Assembly (NCBI GenBank): GCA_024741835.1
Contig: JAENRP010000101.1
Coordinates: 1-64,000, forward strand
Length of the DNA: 64,000 nt
From: Diplocarpon mali
Lineage: Eukaryota; Ascomycota; Leotiomycetes; Helotiales; Drepanopezizaceae
Reading direction: 5' to 3'
Shown: positions 1 through 11,135 of the stretch, in pieces
How positions within the stretch are numbered: the first letter of the stretch is position 1
How the letters are laid out: each line of letters begins with the position of its first letter
Position numbers and translations under genes: made by a program
Notes under the pieces: generated by a model
The model's database searches: none
Told to the model about the DNA's origin: nothing
The model's input: the letters and a program-made list of their open reading frames with translations, nothing else

Positions 1-1095
1 ATGTATATATGTATCTGTATATATATAAAAGTATATATACACACATTTAAACATGTGTATGGGTGTAGGTATATATGCACATGTGTGGGTCAATATGTAT
101 CTATAAAAATACATATAGATATACAAATACATCCCTTCCAAGCTAGAATAATAAAATATATATACACACATACATCTCCATGCATTGTGTGGGAATATAT
201 GTAGGTACACGAATAGATCCCTTCCAAGCTCAAATGACGCCTCGTCACGCACGTGTAGAAGAGTTGCTGGCAGCTGTCGGATTGCTATCATTCTAGATCT
301 ACGCTGCGTCGAGATGGTGTGGACAGCGACGGCACGACAGAGACATCCTTCGAACTGTCATGTTTTGAGTTGGGATGAGCCGCGAGGGTCACCAACTTGG
401 AGGGGGATCCCGTCCGACGAAGTCCTGTCCCGTACTGAGGCCGTCCGAGACTCTGGTTGTCGCCCGGCGACTGCGCGAGGGGTGCAGATTGCACGCATTT
501 TCCTGCCCCCATGGCACCAACGCCAATCGAAGTATATCGATCGACCCGAGAGATCCCGCCGATGGAGAGGATCCTGCATCTCTCTTCCCCTCCCCCCGGC
601 ACGAGTGCTTGACTCCTACCACCGCCCGGGGGAAAAGATCCCAAGATACTCGCAGGGGACCGGCAATACGAGACTGGCTTCCTCCTGAAGTCCCCGGCGC
701 ACCATCTCTTCTCCGCATTGCTGAAAGGCTACGAGTAATGTCAATTTTACGCAAGATTGCTGCGGGGGACGAGCCACCCCTGGGCGGGCTTGCGCGTGAG
801 CAGCAGGAAATTGCAACAAATCCGAAGGCCCAGGCAACACGAATCAACACAGACCCGAGCTTTACAAAACTACAGGACCTCCCTCTCACCAAGTGTTACA
901 AGTTCCATCGATTCCTTCATCCTCCCTCCCTGCTCCACCACCACCACCTCCTCCTCCTCCCTCTCCCCCCCCCTCCTCCTCCTCCCTACTACTCACTCTA
1001 CCATGATCCTGCCCGCGGCGGCGACCTTGCAGATACAGGACCACCGGACAGCAACGCGATACTCGTAGTACTACACGCCCTGGTGGCGAGACAAC
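1..1095. other. Left-end intergenic DNA with AT microsatellite
   Basis: The first ~200 bases are an impure tatata/gtatat microsatellite. A short block, atcccttccaagct, occurs twice (near 131 and 208). The rest up to the ATG at 1096 is mixed sequence, with a pyrimidine-rich run (about 900-1000, many ctc/ccc/cac triplets) of the kind often seen upstream of fungal genes. Several ORFs overlap here on both strands. None shows a domain or biased composition, and I treat them as chance. Confidence 0.6.
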
Positions 1096-3440
1096 ATGGC
1101 GGAGGACAAAGAGGCCGCCCCGGTGCTCAAATACTCGAGGTACCGCTCAGTGCGCCAGGCTGCAAAGCCACACCAGCAGCCACGGCCTGAACCACAGCCT
1201 GTCCCTCAGAAACCTAAAAATGACATCTCCCGCACGAAAAGCATGGCTCGATACCGCCGATCAGTTGTCCCGGCGAGAACCGCCCAGATCGCTGGGTCCT
1301 CGCATCCTCCAGTTCCAGACCTCCCCGGAGCGCAGCAGGCGGCCAACCTTCTGGAGGGGAGGAATGTCGCCAGGAGAGTCACGGAGCCGGCGCGGAATAG
1401 AGGGATGGAGCAGAGTCCGGCCCATGATGGCAGGTCTCACGGGAGGGACCGGGAGACAGAGGCGGCGCGGCTGCGGATGAAAGCCCTCGAACGAGAGAGA
1501 CAACTTCGGAGAGTCGAGGAGGAGAAGGCAAACCAAGCACGCCTGAGACAGCAGCTCAAGATGGAGGAAGAGCAGCAGCGTCTGGCGGACGAGGAGACCG
1601 AGAGGCTGCTCGCGGAACAGAAGCGCAAGGATCTGCAGAGGCTACAAGCTGAACTGGATGCTGCTCCTCCGCCTACAAGACCACTCGCCAGTCCGAAGAA
1701 GGAGAAATTCGCATTCTTTTCCAAGAAAAGAGGAGCGACGAGGACAAGCCCCCCGACGACCGCGGGGAGCGGTTCTGGGTCGCAATCGATCACGCAAACT
1801 CGCAGTCACGAACTACCGCGAAGCAAGGAGGGCCCGAGGAACCATGACGTGCTCAGAGGCATTGAGCAAGGGGGAGGTGGCATAGTGCCTCGCACAGATG
1901 CGCCACTCTCCGCCTCGAACGCCGGAGAGCGAGTAGGTGCGCGCCCCTTTGGCTGGACAACATGGCTAATCGGTCGTAGAGAGTCCTCGTTCGGTGCAAC
2001 CAATCCTCTCTCAACCTTCCCATTACTCCTGAAACCACACCAGTCGATATCATCTACGCCTCTGCCAGTATCATGCCCCACAGCATCGTCCCGTCCACGG
2101 CCATACTACTCGAATCGTACCTGCCGCTGGGTCTGGAGCGTCGGGTCCGCCGATACGAGCACATTCGAGACATCATGAACTCCTGGGACCGGGATACACA
2201 GAACGCCCTTCTCGTGGTAAACTCAGAGTCGCCGAATTACGAGAAAGACCTCGAGGCCTTCTCGGTCCCTCGCGAAGCACCCGGAGATGTGACGGTCTTA
2301 ATGTACCATTCCCAGAAGCCTGGGAAGTGGAACAAGCGATACATACACATGCTTTCGTCGGGTCAAGTGTTCACATCCAAGAACGCGGTAGCCAAGATGA
2401 CGGATAAAGAGTCCCTAAGCATTTGTCATTTATCTGATTTTGATATCTATAACCCGACTCCCCAGCAGATACGCAAGAGTATCCGGCCCCCCAGGAAGCA
2501 CTGCTTCGCGGTCAAAAGTCAACAGAAAACAGTCATGTTCCTCAGCACCGAGAACTTCGTCCACTTCTTCAGCTCCGACAACCCAACCGTATCCGAGAAA
2601 TTCTACGCCGCCGTCCAGGTCTGGCGCAGCTGGTACTTGGTGAACAAGATGGGCGTCGGCAAGAAGGAAGACAGCAAGAGAGAACTTGAGATCAGCGGGA
2701 CCCAGGGACGTCCCAGCACTCGAGGCCGACAACGCCACTCGGGCAACCGTTCCGTCGACGAGAGCCCCTCCGCAATCGCCTCCTCCACGCCCCCGACGAC
2801 GAAGGAGCGCTTCCGTCCCCATGACTCGGAATACGACTCGGAGGAAGAGAACAAGCCCCGGCAAATCCCCTTCCATCTGCGCAACAGTATCTCCCTGCCC
2901 CCCAACACCGAGAGTCGACGGTACCCCCCGCTCGTGGCGTACAAACTGCCCCCTGGAGCCGAAGACGAGTTCGCGTCGTCGGGCCTGCTGGGCCGCACCT
3001 ACTCCCAGCGGGTGCGCGTCCAGAAGGAGAGGGAGGACGCTGCGAGAGCGACGGGCCCGTTCGCCGAGGGCACGCTGCTCCAGGGCCCCGAGTACCAGCG
3101 CACCCTATCCATGAGATCGGCCAAGGACGGTAGACGGCCCCAAACGTCCAGCGGAGCAGCGGCCGGCGATCTCCAACGCCGGCCGAGCCAGAAAGTTCCC
3201 AAGCCGCTGCTGGACTTCACCCCACAGTTCAAGGAAGCGCCGCAATGGGATAAGAAGAACCGGGGCCATGGGGTTGCGGGCGTGGACGGCGTTCCACTCG
3301 TTGAAATTGCGACAACTCCCGACACGGGTCTGGGCGAGATGCCGCGCAACGGGACGGTCTTTAGGAGGGATGCGAGACCGACTACTAGCTCGAGTGCCGG
3401 GGGGCCGTTTGTCAAGGGAGGCTTGGTGGGTGGGCGATAG
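1096..3440 (+). CDS. RA-PH domain protein (adaptor-like)
   Basis: Model: exons 1096-1932 and 1980-3440, 765 aa. The 47-nt intron starts GTAGGT, ends TAG and contains CTAAT. Splicing joins N-A-G-E-R to R-V-L-V-R-C, which restores a Ras-association-like domain (about residues 280-365, including V-D-I-I-Y-A-S-A-S and L-L-E-S-Y). A pleckstrin homology domain follows (about 382-500, with G-K-W-N-K-R-Y-I near its start and F-Y-A-A-V-Q-V-W at its end). Residues 116-190 are rich in E, R, Q and L and should form a coiled coil. The C-terminal ~260 residues are Ser/Pro-rich and probably disordered. RA-PH tandems bind small GTPases and phosphoinositides in membrane and cytoskeletal adaptors. A cortical or polarity role here is inference. 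The start is the first ATG in frame and gives a basic, Pro-rich N-terminus. Confidence 0.85.
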
Positions 3441-3723
3441 AGAACCGGTGCCTTGGGTGGCCGGCTCACGATGACTGGGTAGCCGTTGGCTCTCCCCAGT
3501 CGAGAGTGTGGGCATCTGTCGGGACTGGTGTTTTCGGCGCCCCGAGACAGGGACGTCGGTCGGGAAAAGGGCGGGTGCATTGCTTCGCGGGATCGCTTTT
3601 CCCTCCCAGCGGCGATACCATTTTGTTTGTCGGGCCGTTCATGCGTTGCTGAGGAGTTTCTGGGAGAAAGGCTGTGTCTGCTAGACTCTTCTCCGAACGT
3701 GCAGAAGCCTGTCCCTGTCGTTG
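3441..3723. other. Intergenic spacer
   Basis: This is the space between the stop of the RA-PH gene and the last codon of the minus-strand monooxygenase relic. The two are convergent, so it should hold two 3' ends. No feature is visible. Confidence 0.5.
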
Positions 3724-5021
3724 CTATCCATGTGTTCTACCATCTCGCCTCTCATTGACCCTCATCCACACGTCCATTCTCGAATGCCCTCGCTCAGAGA
3801 TTCTCAGCAACTCCCTCTCAAACTCGGCAGCCGGCTCCCCCGGCCGCTCCCTCAGCGTCTTAAAAGACTGCTCGAGGTCTGGGTACAGCGCTGTGAATGG
3901 CACGCCGTCGCCTCTGTACGCTCTCCTATCGCTCTCCCACTTGTCCTGCACTGCTTGCCACTCGTCCACGTTCAAGGTCAGACCCGCTGCGACCGGTTTC
4001 CTTCTTGCGGTAGTCCCTATATCTTCTGTCGCAGCAAGAAGAGGGGGCGGGGAATCACCGCTCCTCCAACAACCAACGTTGGTCCTGGCGCTGCAACACA
4101 TGCAGTGACAGACCCGGCACGCAGGCTGCTCCTCAGCCGCACATCTGGTAGGAAAGGCGAGGACCACGCAAAGCCAGTGCCGAAGAGGCTACAGTCGACG
4201 TCGTCGACGGCTCTCCCGCCTCTGAATTGTACGGCGCGCGCGCCATTCTCGCCGTCCACGCGAGAGATCTCGGGGTGTGTCTTGGAGAGCTGGGTGATCA
4301 GGTGTCAGATCACGATGCCTCCCGGACGACGGCGTGGACGGGGGACGGGGGACGGGGCGTGCCCGACGAAGTCGATCGAGATATCCATGCCGGACACTGA
4401 GGCGCCAACGACGACGACATTCTGGTGAGCATTCGCCGATTGCCGTGCCCCAAAATCCAGCTGACCGGATCGTAGCAAGAGAAACACGATTGATCCCCTT
4501 CCCACGGGACTCCCCAGGGCCTCGGTACCCCTTGCTGTGCACAACAGCCCCCTCGCACCTCGTTGCCCACGCCCCGAGCCTTGGCCCATGGCGGTGATGA
4601 CATTTGCCTACATTCTGAATGTTCGCTGGCCACACCTCCTGGCCACCTCTCTTGTGTTGTCGACCTGGAGCCCGTTGACGACGTACACGCCCACCATCGC
4701 CATGGATCCGGGCCTCGCGCGGGTCGGGACCAATGCGCTGGCGTCGGTGGGAATCGCGCGGGTTGGCCCTCTGCCCCCCTCGCGCCGCCAGGCCTCTCTG
4801 GGATTGCGAATGGGCTTCCCCGCGCGCGGACGCTGGCGCGACCAGTCTCGGGGTCGTGTCCGCCAACGCCGGCATGGGGTCCGGCACGCAGTACTCCCAG
4901 GCTGACGACGGCGATCGGGGTGGCGAGCGGGGACGCTGTCCTGGTGGGCCTCCAGGAAGCGGCCTACCGGCTCTGGAACTGGCAGGTCTGCGGCGACGAC
5001 GGAGGGACCCATGAGACTCAC
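3724..5021 (-). pseudogene. Flavin-containing monooxygenase relic
   Basis: Minus-strand fragments resemble the FAD/NADPH monooxygenase (FMO) family but lie in changing frames. In order they are: A-V-V-H-S-K-G-Y-R (about 4530-4560, frame 0 by position mod 3); the NADPH-binding turn N-V-V-V-V-G-A-S-V-S-G (about 4430, frame 2); G-R-A-V-D-D-V-D-C then G-T-G-F (about 4180-4240, frame 2), like the FMO ATG motif; and an acidic C-terminal helix region (3724-4040, frame 0). The shift near 4440-4480 could be an intron, since CACCAG precedes the NADPH motif, but no proper donor is seen. The shift near 4030 cuts through a continuous homologous stretch and looks like a true indel. The N-terminal FAD motif is not recognisable. 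I infer a dead gene. A sequencing error at one site cannot be excluded. Confidence 0.6.
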
Positions 5022-6224
5022 GACAGGGTGTGTGCTGTGAGGGAGGATGGGCCATGCCGCCGAGCAGGATTCTTGGTCTAGCCGAAGCTTCTGCGGCGCT
5101 CGTAGCGTTGTTATCTACATGCTGGCCCCATCTCTCTCTCCCCCCCCCGTCTCTGGTGCATAGGTGTAGGTGTATTGTCACTCTCAGATGTTCTGTAGAG
5201 GTTCTTCTTACTCCCTTCCATACCACCGGCCAACAACACAACGTACACCTCGCCAACGGCCAGCTAACCCCGCGACCACCCCGCGAGCCACACATACCAG
5301 CGACCCACTTGGCCGAGCCGCAGCCTCCCCCCCCCTCCTCGCTTGTCAACAACGATGTCCCTCCCTAAGCGAGCCCGTCAACGCGGCCGCCAGGTCGAGG
5401 CTCCGGTCTGTGTGTATCGTGTGGTTGTATGTAGATAGCATAGCATGGCGTGTAGACAGCATGGCGTGTACATAGCATGGCGTGTACATAGCCCCCGTCT
5501 ATATATATACAGTATGCGGCATGTAGTATCGCGCGCCATACCCGACGCCGACGCCACGCTACCCCACACGTAGACAGCCCATACGTAGACAGCCCACCCG
5601 TAGACAGCCCACCACAAGGCGAGAGCACACACGCCCCTCGGTGTGCGGAGGATGCGTGTCCTCGCCCGGGAGGGAGGGCACCGCGTGTCGCCCCACGAGG
5701 CCCTCCACGGCCGCTGGGGGAGAGGAGACGCGCCCCGAAGCGTCGAGGCACTGCTGCACGGAGGGAGACCGCGCCGTCTCTGGTGGCAGCTCTGGTGGCA
5801 GCTCTGGTGGCAGCTCTGGTGGCAGCTCTGGTGGCGTGGAGAGAGCCGGCAGGCTGGCACGGCGAGACGTGGAGGAGACCCAGGAAGCAAGCAACGCGCC
5901 AGGAGACCATGTTTACCTCTCGCACAGGTCGAATCCCCTCTCTGCATCACTACTGGCGGGGCTTTCGGTCACAAGGCAGTCCCGTCACCGTGGAGAAAGC
6001 CGGCGTCAATCATTTCAATTTCAAAACTAACATTCCACGCATCCTCTCCGCACATCAGACGAAGCATGCCCAGTGTTGGGGTTGAGATTGGCCGTGGTGG
6101 CGAGCCATCCTCCCGGTCCCCGTGTCTTCAATGCCAACAAAGGGACGTCCGCATGGAAGCAGGCCTCCGAAGACGAGACAAAAGAGTACACGGGGAGTCT
6201 TCTTCCACAACCACATCTCCGGTT
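5022..6224. other. GC-rich intergenic DNA with minisatellites
   Basis: There is no supported gene. Three short tandem blocks are visible: a ~16-bp tgtacatagcatggcg unit (about 5440-5490), a ~15-bp cgtagacagcccac unit (about 5570-5613) and the 12-bp unit listed separately. Long ORFs here on both strands are low-complexity Arg/Pro/Ser translations of GC-rich DNA. Confidence 0.55.
5779..5835. repeat. 12-bp tandem repeat, 4.75 copies
   Basis: The unit tctggtggcagc is repeated perfectly four times, followed by nine bases of a fifth copy. On the minus strand one frame reads as a short Pro-Glu-Leu-Pro run and another as Ser-Cys-His-Gln. Because it lies in DNA without a supported gene, I treat it as a plain minisatellite. 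Confidence 0.9.
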
Positions 6225-7476
6225 TCAATCCGCAAAGCATTCCGGGAGCTCCTCGACCTCGTCCTTCTTTTCCGCGCCTCCACCTGGGGCAGCACTTCTA
6301 GCTGGCGCGGCTGGCTTCTCGCTTGGCGCGTTCATCGTGGCAGGATATGTCGACCCGGGCTCTGGTCTTGCTTTGTGCTGAGGCATCCTGACAGCTTCGT
6401 ATCCCGACTGGCGACTCGCCACGGCGAGTGTAGAGGAAGGCTTCCGGCTGGTGACGGGTCTCGGGATCGTGTCGATATCATGATCTTCGAAATTCACAGA
6501 TTCGTACTCCAGAGACTTCACCAGCTTGTATATGATGACGGCGAGTATGACGCCGGCAATGGGACCAACCCAGTATATCCAATGGTAGCTGGGAAAAGAG
6601 TTGTTCACGATGCATGGCCCCAACGAGCGAACCGGATTGAGGGAGGCTCCTGTCCAGAATAGCCCTCGCACTCTGTCAGCGTAAAGGCTTCACGGCACGG
6701 AAGCATGGACACACCGACGAGCTCTGCGACGAAGAACGACAGGCCGATAGCCACCGGCGCGAGGTAAGTCGCAGCGTGGTGTTCTGCGGCGAGCATAAAG
6801 ATGACAAACGCCAGTTGCGCCGTCAGCAGCATTTCAATGACCACACCTTGTGCAGGGCTGGTTCCACCGCCGAGAGTCGTGCCGGCATTCATTCCACCAT
6901 TGAAGAGCGCATAGACGACGTACGAAGCGATGATGGTTGCTGCAGTCTGGGCGACGCAGAGAATCGCACACCGCGCCCACGTGATCGCGCCGATGAGAGC
7001 CATGCCGAGGGAGATCTGCCACGGGTATCAGAGTCCGGCAGAACGAAGGCAGAGAAGATGATGCGTACCACGGGGTTGAAAAGCCCCCCGCTGATCCGGA
7101 AAAATGTCCACGCAGTCACCACCAGGGCGAAGCCAGCGGACAGAGCGGCGTACAGGAGCTGCGACGGAGACGCGGCTGGCGGCGCAGTCGAGACTCCATC
7201 TCCCTGATCTTTGTTCGAGGACGCGCCAGCCGTCTCAACGCCAGCAAATGCGAGGGTGACGAAGACCAGGGTGCCGAGGAACTCGCCGAGGAAGCCAACC
7301 ACATGGCCACGGGCCGATGGATGGATGAGCTTGAACAAGCTCCGGAACATTGCTCTCAGGGGGTCGACGCGCGAGAGGTTGGTACCTTCGCGGTCGATCC
7401 TGACCGTGGGAGCGCGGACTAGCGATCCGAGTCTGTTGTCTGCCACCACTCCCGGGGGTAAGAGTCTGGAAGCCAT
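6225..7476 (-). CDS. Aquaporin / MIP-family channel with two NPV motifs
   Basis: Model: exons 7476-7069, 7015-6711 and 6672-6225, 386 aa. Intron 1 (GTACGC...CAG) is clear. Intron 2 is placed as a 38-nt GTCCAT...CAG intron because it keeps F-W-T-G-A-S-L-N-P-V-R. A GTGTGT donor with a later CAG is possible but would delete five residues of the channel loop. The protein has the MIP layout of six hydrophobic helices with half-helix loops. Both pore motifs read N-P-V rather than N-P-A: G-G-L-F-N-P-V in loop B and S-L-N-P-V-R-S-L-G-P in loop E. The N-terminal ~55 and C-terminal ~90 residues are hydrophilic tails. It should move water or small neutral solutes across the plasma or vacuolar membrane. 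Substrate is unknown. The minus-strand neighbour (LovD-like) is ~1.1 kb upstream. Confidence 0.87.
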
Positions 7477-8549
7477 CGCAGGGTTAGAAGAAGGTAGGCC
7501 GTCCAGGAGATCGTAGGGTTCAGAGAATAAATATGATGTTAGGACTGGCGCATAGGCGGCACTGAGGGAGGCAGAGGCAAGTATCGGAAGAAGACATCGG
7601 TGGATATACTCGTCTGGCGAAGCTCCCGCGGCGGGGGAACGGCAGCTTCAGTCGTGAACCCGTCGAGCCTTCCGGATCGAGCTGATCCAGGATCCTGCGT
7701 TTCCAACCAGCCCACGACTTCGCCCGGCTTTCTTGAAGCAGGTCGGTATGCTCCTCACGGAAGATCGAGAGACCCCCTGATTCCGGCAGCGCAGCATTCG
7801 CCTATCCGCCGGCGAAGCCGACGCCAGACATTGTTTGCGCGGCTGATCTCCTCCCGGGGGAGGCTGCCTCGTCCACGGAGCCTCACACGCGCGCGGTTGC
7901 AGACGCCCGACCATTCCTCATTCCCCAGTCTGTGGAGGGCGGCGGCGAGCGACCGCGGCTTGTTTACTCGGAACGACGGGGCCACAACACCGTTGCTGGG
8001 TGGGTAAGCGAGTGCTTGGCACGCGCAGGGCACGTGCCGGCCCCAGGGCCACGATCAGCAGCACAAGCAGAGACGGAAAAGACAAGACGTGAGGGTGGGA
8101 GCGATCGCAGCAGGAGAGGTCACATGTGCACGTCGGAGATCAGCGAGATGCCGCGGAACAAGCAGAACCCACGAGCAGAGCGCGGACACCGCTGGGGAGA
8201 TCACATCTCGAGGGGGGGGGAGCGGCGCTTCTGTAGGCCAATCTGCACTGCTGCCAGACTATCGGGCCTTCACGTTGTTAGGATGGTCGCAGTCTTGTGT
8301 GTCGAGAACAGGCGAGCCATCAAGGGACGGCTGCTGGGCACGTCGGTACGGATACTGATCATGTGATGCATACCGAGAGAAAACACCAGGGAAAGGCTGC
8401 TACTATTATAGGATCAATCAAGGTGGAGAGGAATAAGTCCTGGTCGAGCCCAGGTAGGGCTTGCCAGCTTCGCGCAATCAGCTCACCCAAGCCTCCAAGC
8501 CTCAAACGAGTCTGTTACACGCCACTTCCCTCAGAAACAATCTACTCAG
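7477..8549. other. Intergenic DNA upstream of the aquaporin
   Basis: The space runs between the aquaporin start and the LovD-like stop, both on the minus strand, so it should hold the aquaporin promoter and the 3' end of the next gene. A short G-run lies near 8210-8220. No coding signal is convincing. Confidence 0.5.
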
Positions 8550-9950
8550 CTATAGCTTCTGTCTCCCGCATTTCTGATAAATTTCCTTAGACCAAGCTTC
8601 AAACAGCTCAAGCGTTTTCGGGTCCCCGGGAGGCACCATCTGCGAGCCGTAGATACCCGACATACCACCAGCCCGATCGACGAACCAAATCAGATTCGGA
8701 TACCCACCCCAGGTCATCGTCCCCTTCCTCCGGCCTACCACGTCGTCCAAGAGAATCAGGCCTCCGAGCCCATGATCCACCCGGGTCCCCGGCGGGTGCC
8801 CCCCGAACGTCTGGCTCACCTCAGGGATCTTGATGAGATTGTTCAGCGTCCTTCGGGCAGCCTCCGAGAGCTGCGGCTTGAACATCTCATCCACCGTCGC
8901 CTTCTTGAGTAGCTTCTCATCATCGGCCAAGAGACTGTGCAACAACTTCTGATAATCCAGTGGCGCTCCATACCCCCCAGCCCCCCCGGCGCAACCCCGC
9001 GCCTCCATATTCCAGACCGTGTCATCTGAATGCACCATCTTGCCGTCAGGATTCGCCGTCGTACCATACCGAGTCAGGCTTCCTTCCCGCCTACTCATCT
9101 CGGTCAACTTGCTGAGAACTCCCGGCTTCTGCCTGGGAAAGAAGGCAAAGCTGCCCACGCCTAACGGCGCCCAGATGTTCTTCTCGACGTAATTTTCGAG
9201 AGAGATGTCGTCCTGCACGCGTTCGACCAACCAGCCTGCCCAATCGATCCCCACGCTGTATTCCCAGGAATCTCCGGGGGCGAATAGGAGCGGGAAGGTG
9301 AATGCTTCTTTCATGTCGACTCTCACGGTCATGTCTGGGTTCTTTCCTTGTATTTTGCGGTATTTCATCAAGGCAGGGTCTGTTCACGTGGGCATTAACA
9401 GTCGTACTGGTAAATCACGAAAGAGCACCTACTGAAGAAGTCGTATGAGAGGCCCGAGGAGTGGGTGAGGAGATGCCTGTTAGAACCGTCAAGCAGATTT
9501 CTTCCAGAATCGGCGAACAGGACATGCATACCTTAGCGTAATGGTCTTCGTGTTCTTCGTAAGAATCGGCTTCTCTTTCCCATCTACCTCTTCAAAGCCA
9601 GTCAGGATCTGGATATCCTTGAGCTCAGGCAAGATGATTGAGACGTCATCATCCAGGTTCAGCAGCCCTCGTTCTACGCATTGCATTGTGGCGATTGTTG
9701 TCACCAGTTTCGTGCAGGAAGCGAGCCACATCGTAGCATCGAGTTGCATTGGATCATGGTTCTTGAGTGATCGATACCCAAACGCTTTCTCATATCGGAA
9801 TTCATCTAGAGGTTGTTAGCCAGGTCTCAGGACATGCTCATAAGATGCCCGAGAGTGAGTACCTTCTCTGTCGCCAGCGACTAAAACCGCACCGGGAATC
9901 AACCCGCAATCGACAGCGTCCTGCATCTTCTGCTCGAAGCTGCCCACCAT
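8550..9950 (-). CDS. LovD-like serine hydrolase/acyltransferase (beta-lactamase fold)
   Basis: Model: exons 9950-9863, 9805-9532, 9476-9433 and 9379-8550, 411 aa, all introns GT-AG and phases consistent. The 44-nt third exon restores H-L-L-T-H-S-S-G-L. Catalytic marks of the class C beta-lactamase / LovD esterase-transferase family are present: S-C-T-K (Ser59, Lys62), Tyr176 in W-E-Y-S-V-G-I-D-W, and D-H-G-L-G-G near the C-terminus. Length matches LovD (~413 aa). Known relatives hydrolyse esters or lactones, or transfer an acyl group to a polyketide; here the substrate is unknown. No polyketide or peptide synthase lies nearby, so a cluster role is not supported. No signal peptide is visible and it is probably cytosolic. 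Confidence 0.9.
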
Positions 9951-11135
9951 CTTGATTGCTGGCTAGCTACACGTTTCCCTCATAGCTGTCCTTCAAATTC
10001 GTTGCGGGGAAACAAGACAGGGGATCCAGAAGAAACAAGCACCGCCGAGAGTAGCGCACGATAACAAGCGACACGGTACCACGGCTGGACTCCGAGCAAG
10101 AGGAACGTCCGAACAATATACCTGCGCCTCTGCTCGCGCCCCCATCGCATTCTCAGACCCCGACATACGTCAGGGGCCGAGGCTAGACATCTAGCCTCGC
10201 GCGCAGATTCCCGCATTGGAGGAGCAGCCCCTCCCACCAGCCACCGCGCGCCGGTATCCACCTACCGAAATCCATACCGGTGAACTCTGGCTCTTCTGTG
10301 TGCTACCCACGTCGCCCAGGCCAGACACGTGTGGCAGAGCCTGCAAGACAAAAGATGGCGCGAGCATCGTGCGAACGGGGGAAAAGACTCGTCGTTTTTT
10401 TCCGCCAGGCGTTAGGAGCCCAAGGCGAGGAGGCCGTGAAGGCGAGCATTCTTGTTACGTAGCGCAGGCCGCACCCGCATCCGAAAGCGACGGTGGTTGC
10501 GAGATACCTACCGGTAGTCGGGCTGGTCACGCGGATGCGAACGTCGTACTAGTCGTGAAGAACAGTACTGGGGCCGACGTCTCAGCCTCGCGTGTCGCCA
10601 TACGTTCCATCGTGACCCGGCCGGCCGAATGATCGCCCTGGACAAGGCTTTGTGGAGAGGAAGACGGGGGCGCGACCCCCAGTCGCATCCTGTTGCTCCA
10701 TTGTTGTTCCGCTCCACGCACCCTCCAACGACTGCTCATATTCCGCTCGAGACTCGCAACGATGCCTTCTTCTGGCCCAGCGCCTCGCACGATCTTCCGC
10801 TCACCCACATTCCCAGCTCGACATTCGCAATAATGCCTTCTTTGGGAAACCCAGGTCATCGTCCCTGGTCCCACGCAAGGCCACATCATGCCCACGTCCG
10901 GCTGCAGATTCACACGGGCACACGGGGAAGCGGGCAACGAAGAATCGTGGCTCATCAATGAAGTCTTCATTACGAGGTGGGAAGAAGGCCCCTCTCTGGT
11001 GATCCTACTCCCAAATTGTGGTACGAAGAAGAGATATCCCCGGGCCGGAACGCCTTGCCAATGTACTCCATAGTCGTACCGACAAATGTCAATACAGCCA
11101 ACCAACTACTCATTCGAGACCGTGCGCCCTCTTGC
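9951..11135. other. Intergenic DNA upstream of the LovD-like gene
   Basis: This holds the LovD-like promoter and the 3' end of the mannosyltransferase gene. Short ORFs on both strands (for example 10527-11105 minus) lack domain marks. A stretch near 10980-11070 reads P-K-L-W-Y-E-E-E on the plus strand, but I recognise no family. Confidence 0.45.

Noticed and set aside
4189..5352. 387-codon minus-strand frame
   Set aside because: Only short parts match a monooxygenase. The rest is Arg/Pro-rich translation of GC-rich DNA, and the homologous pieces switch frame within it. It is not a gene by itself.
5643..6662. 339-codon plus-strand frame opposite the aquaporin 3' end
   Set aside because: It runs antisense to a well supported gene and through a minisatellite, and has low-complexity composition.
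8550..9950. A secondary-metabolite cluster around the LovD-like gene
   Set aside because: No polyketide synthase, peptide synthetase, P450 or transporter lies nearby. The neighbours are housekeeping-type genes.
10527..11105. 192-codon minus-strand frame
   Set aside because: No domain marks, overlapped by equally long frames on the other strand, no splice partners.
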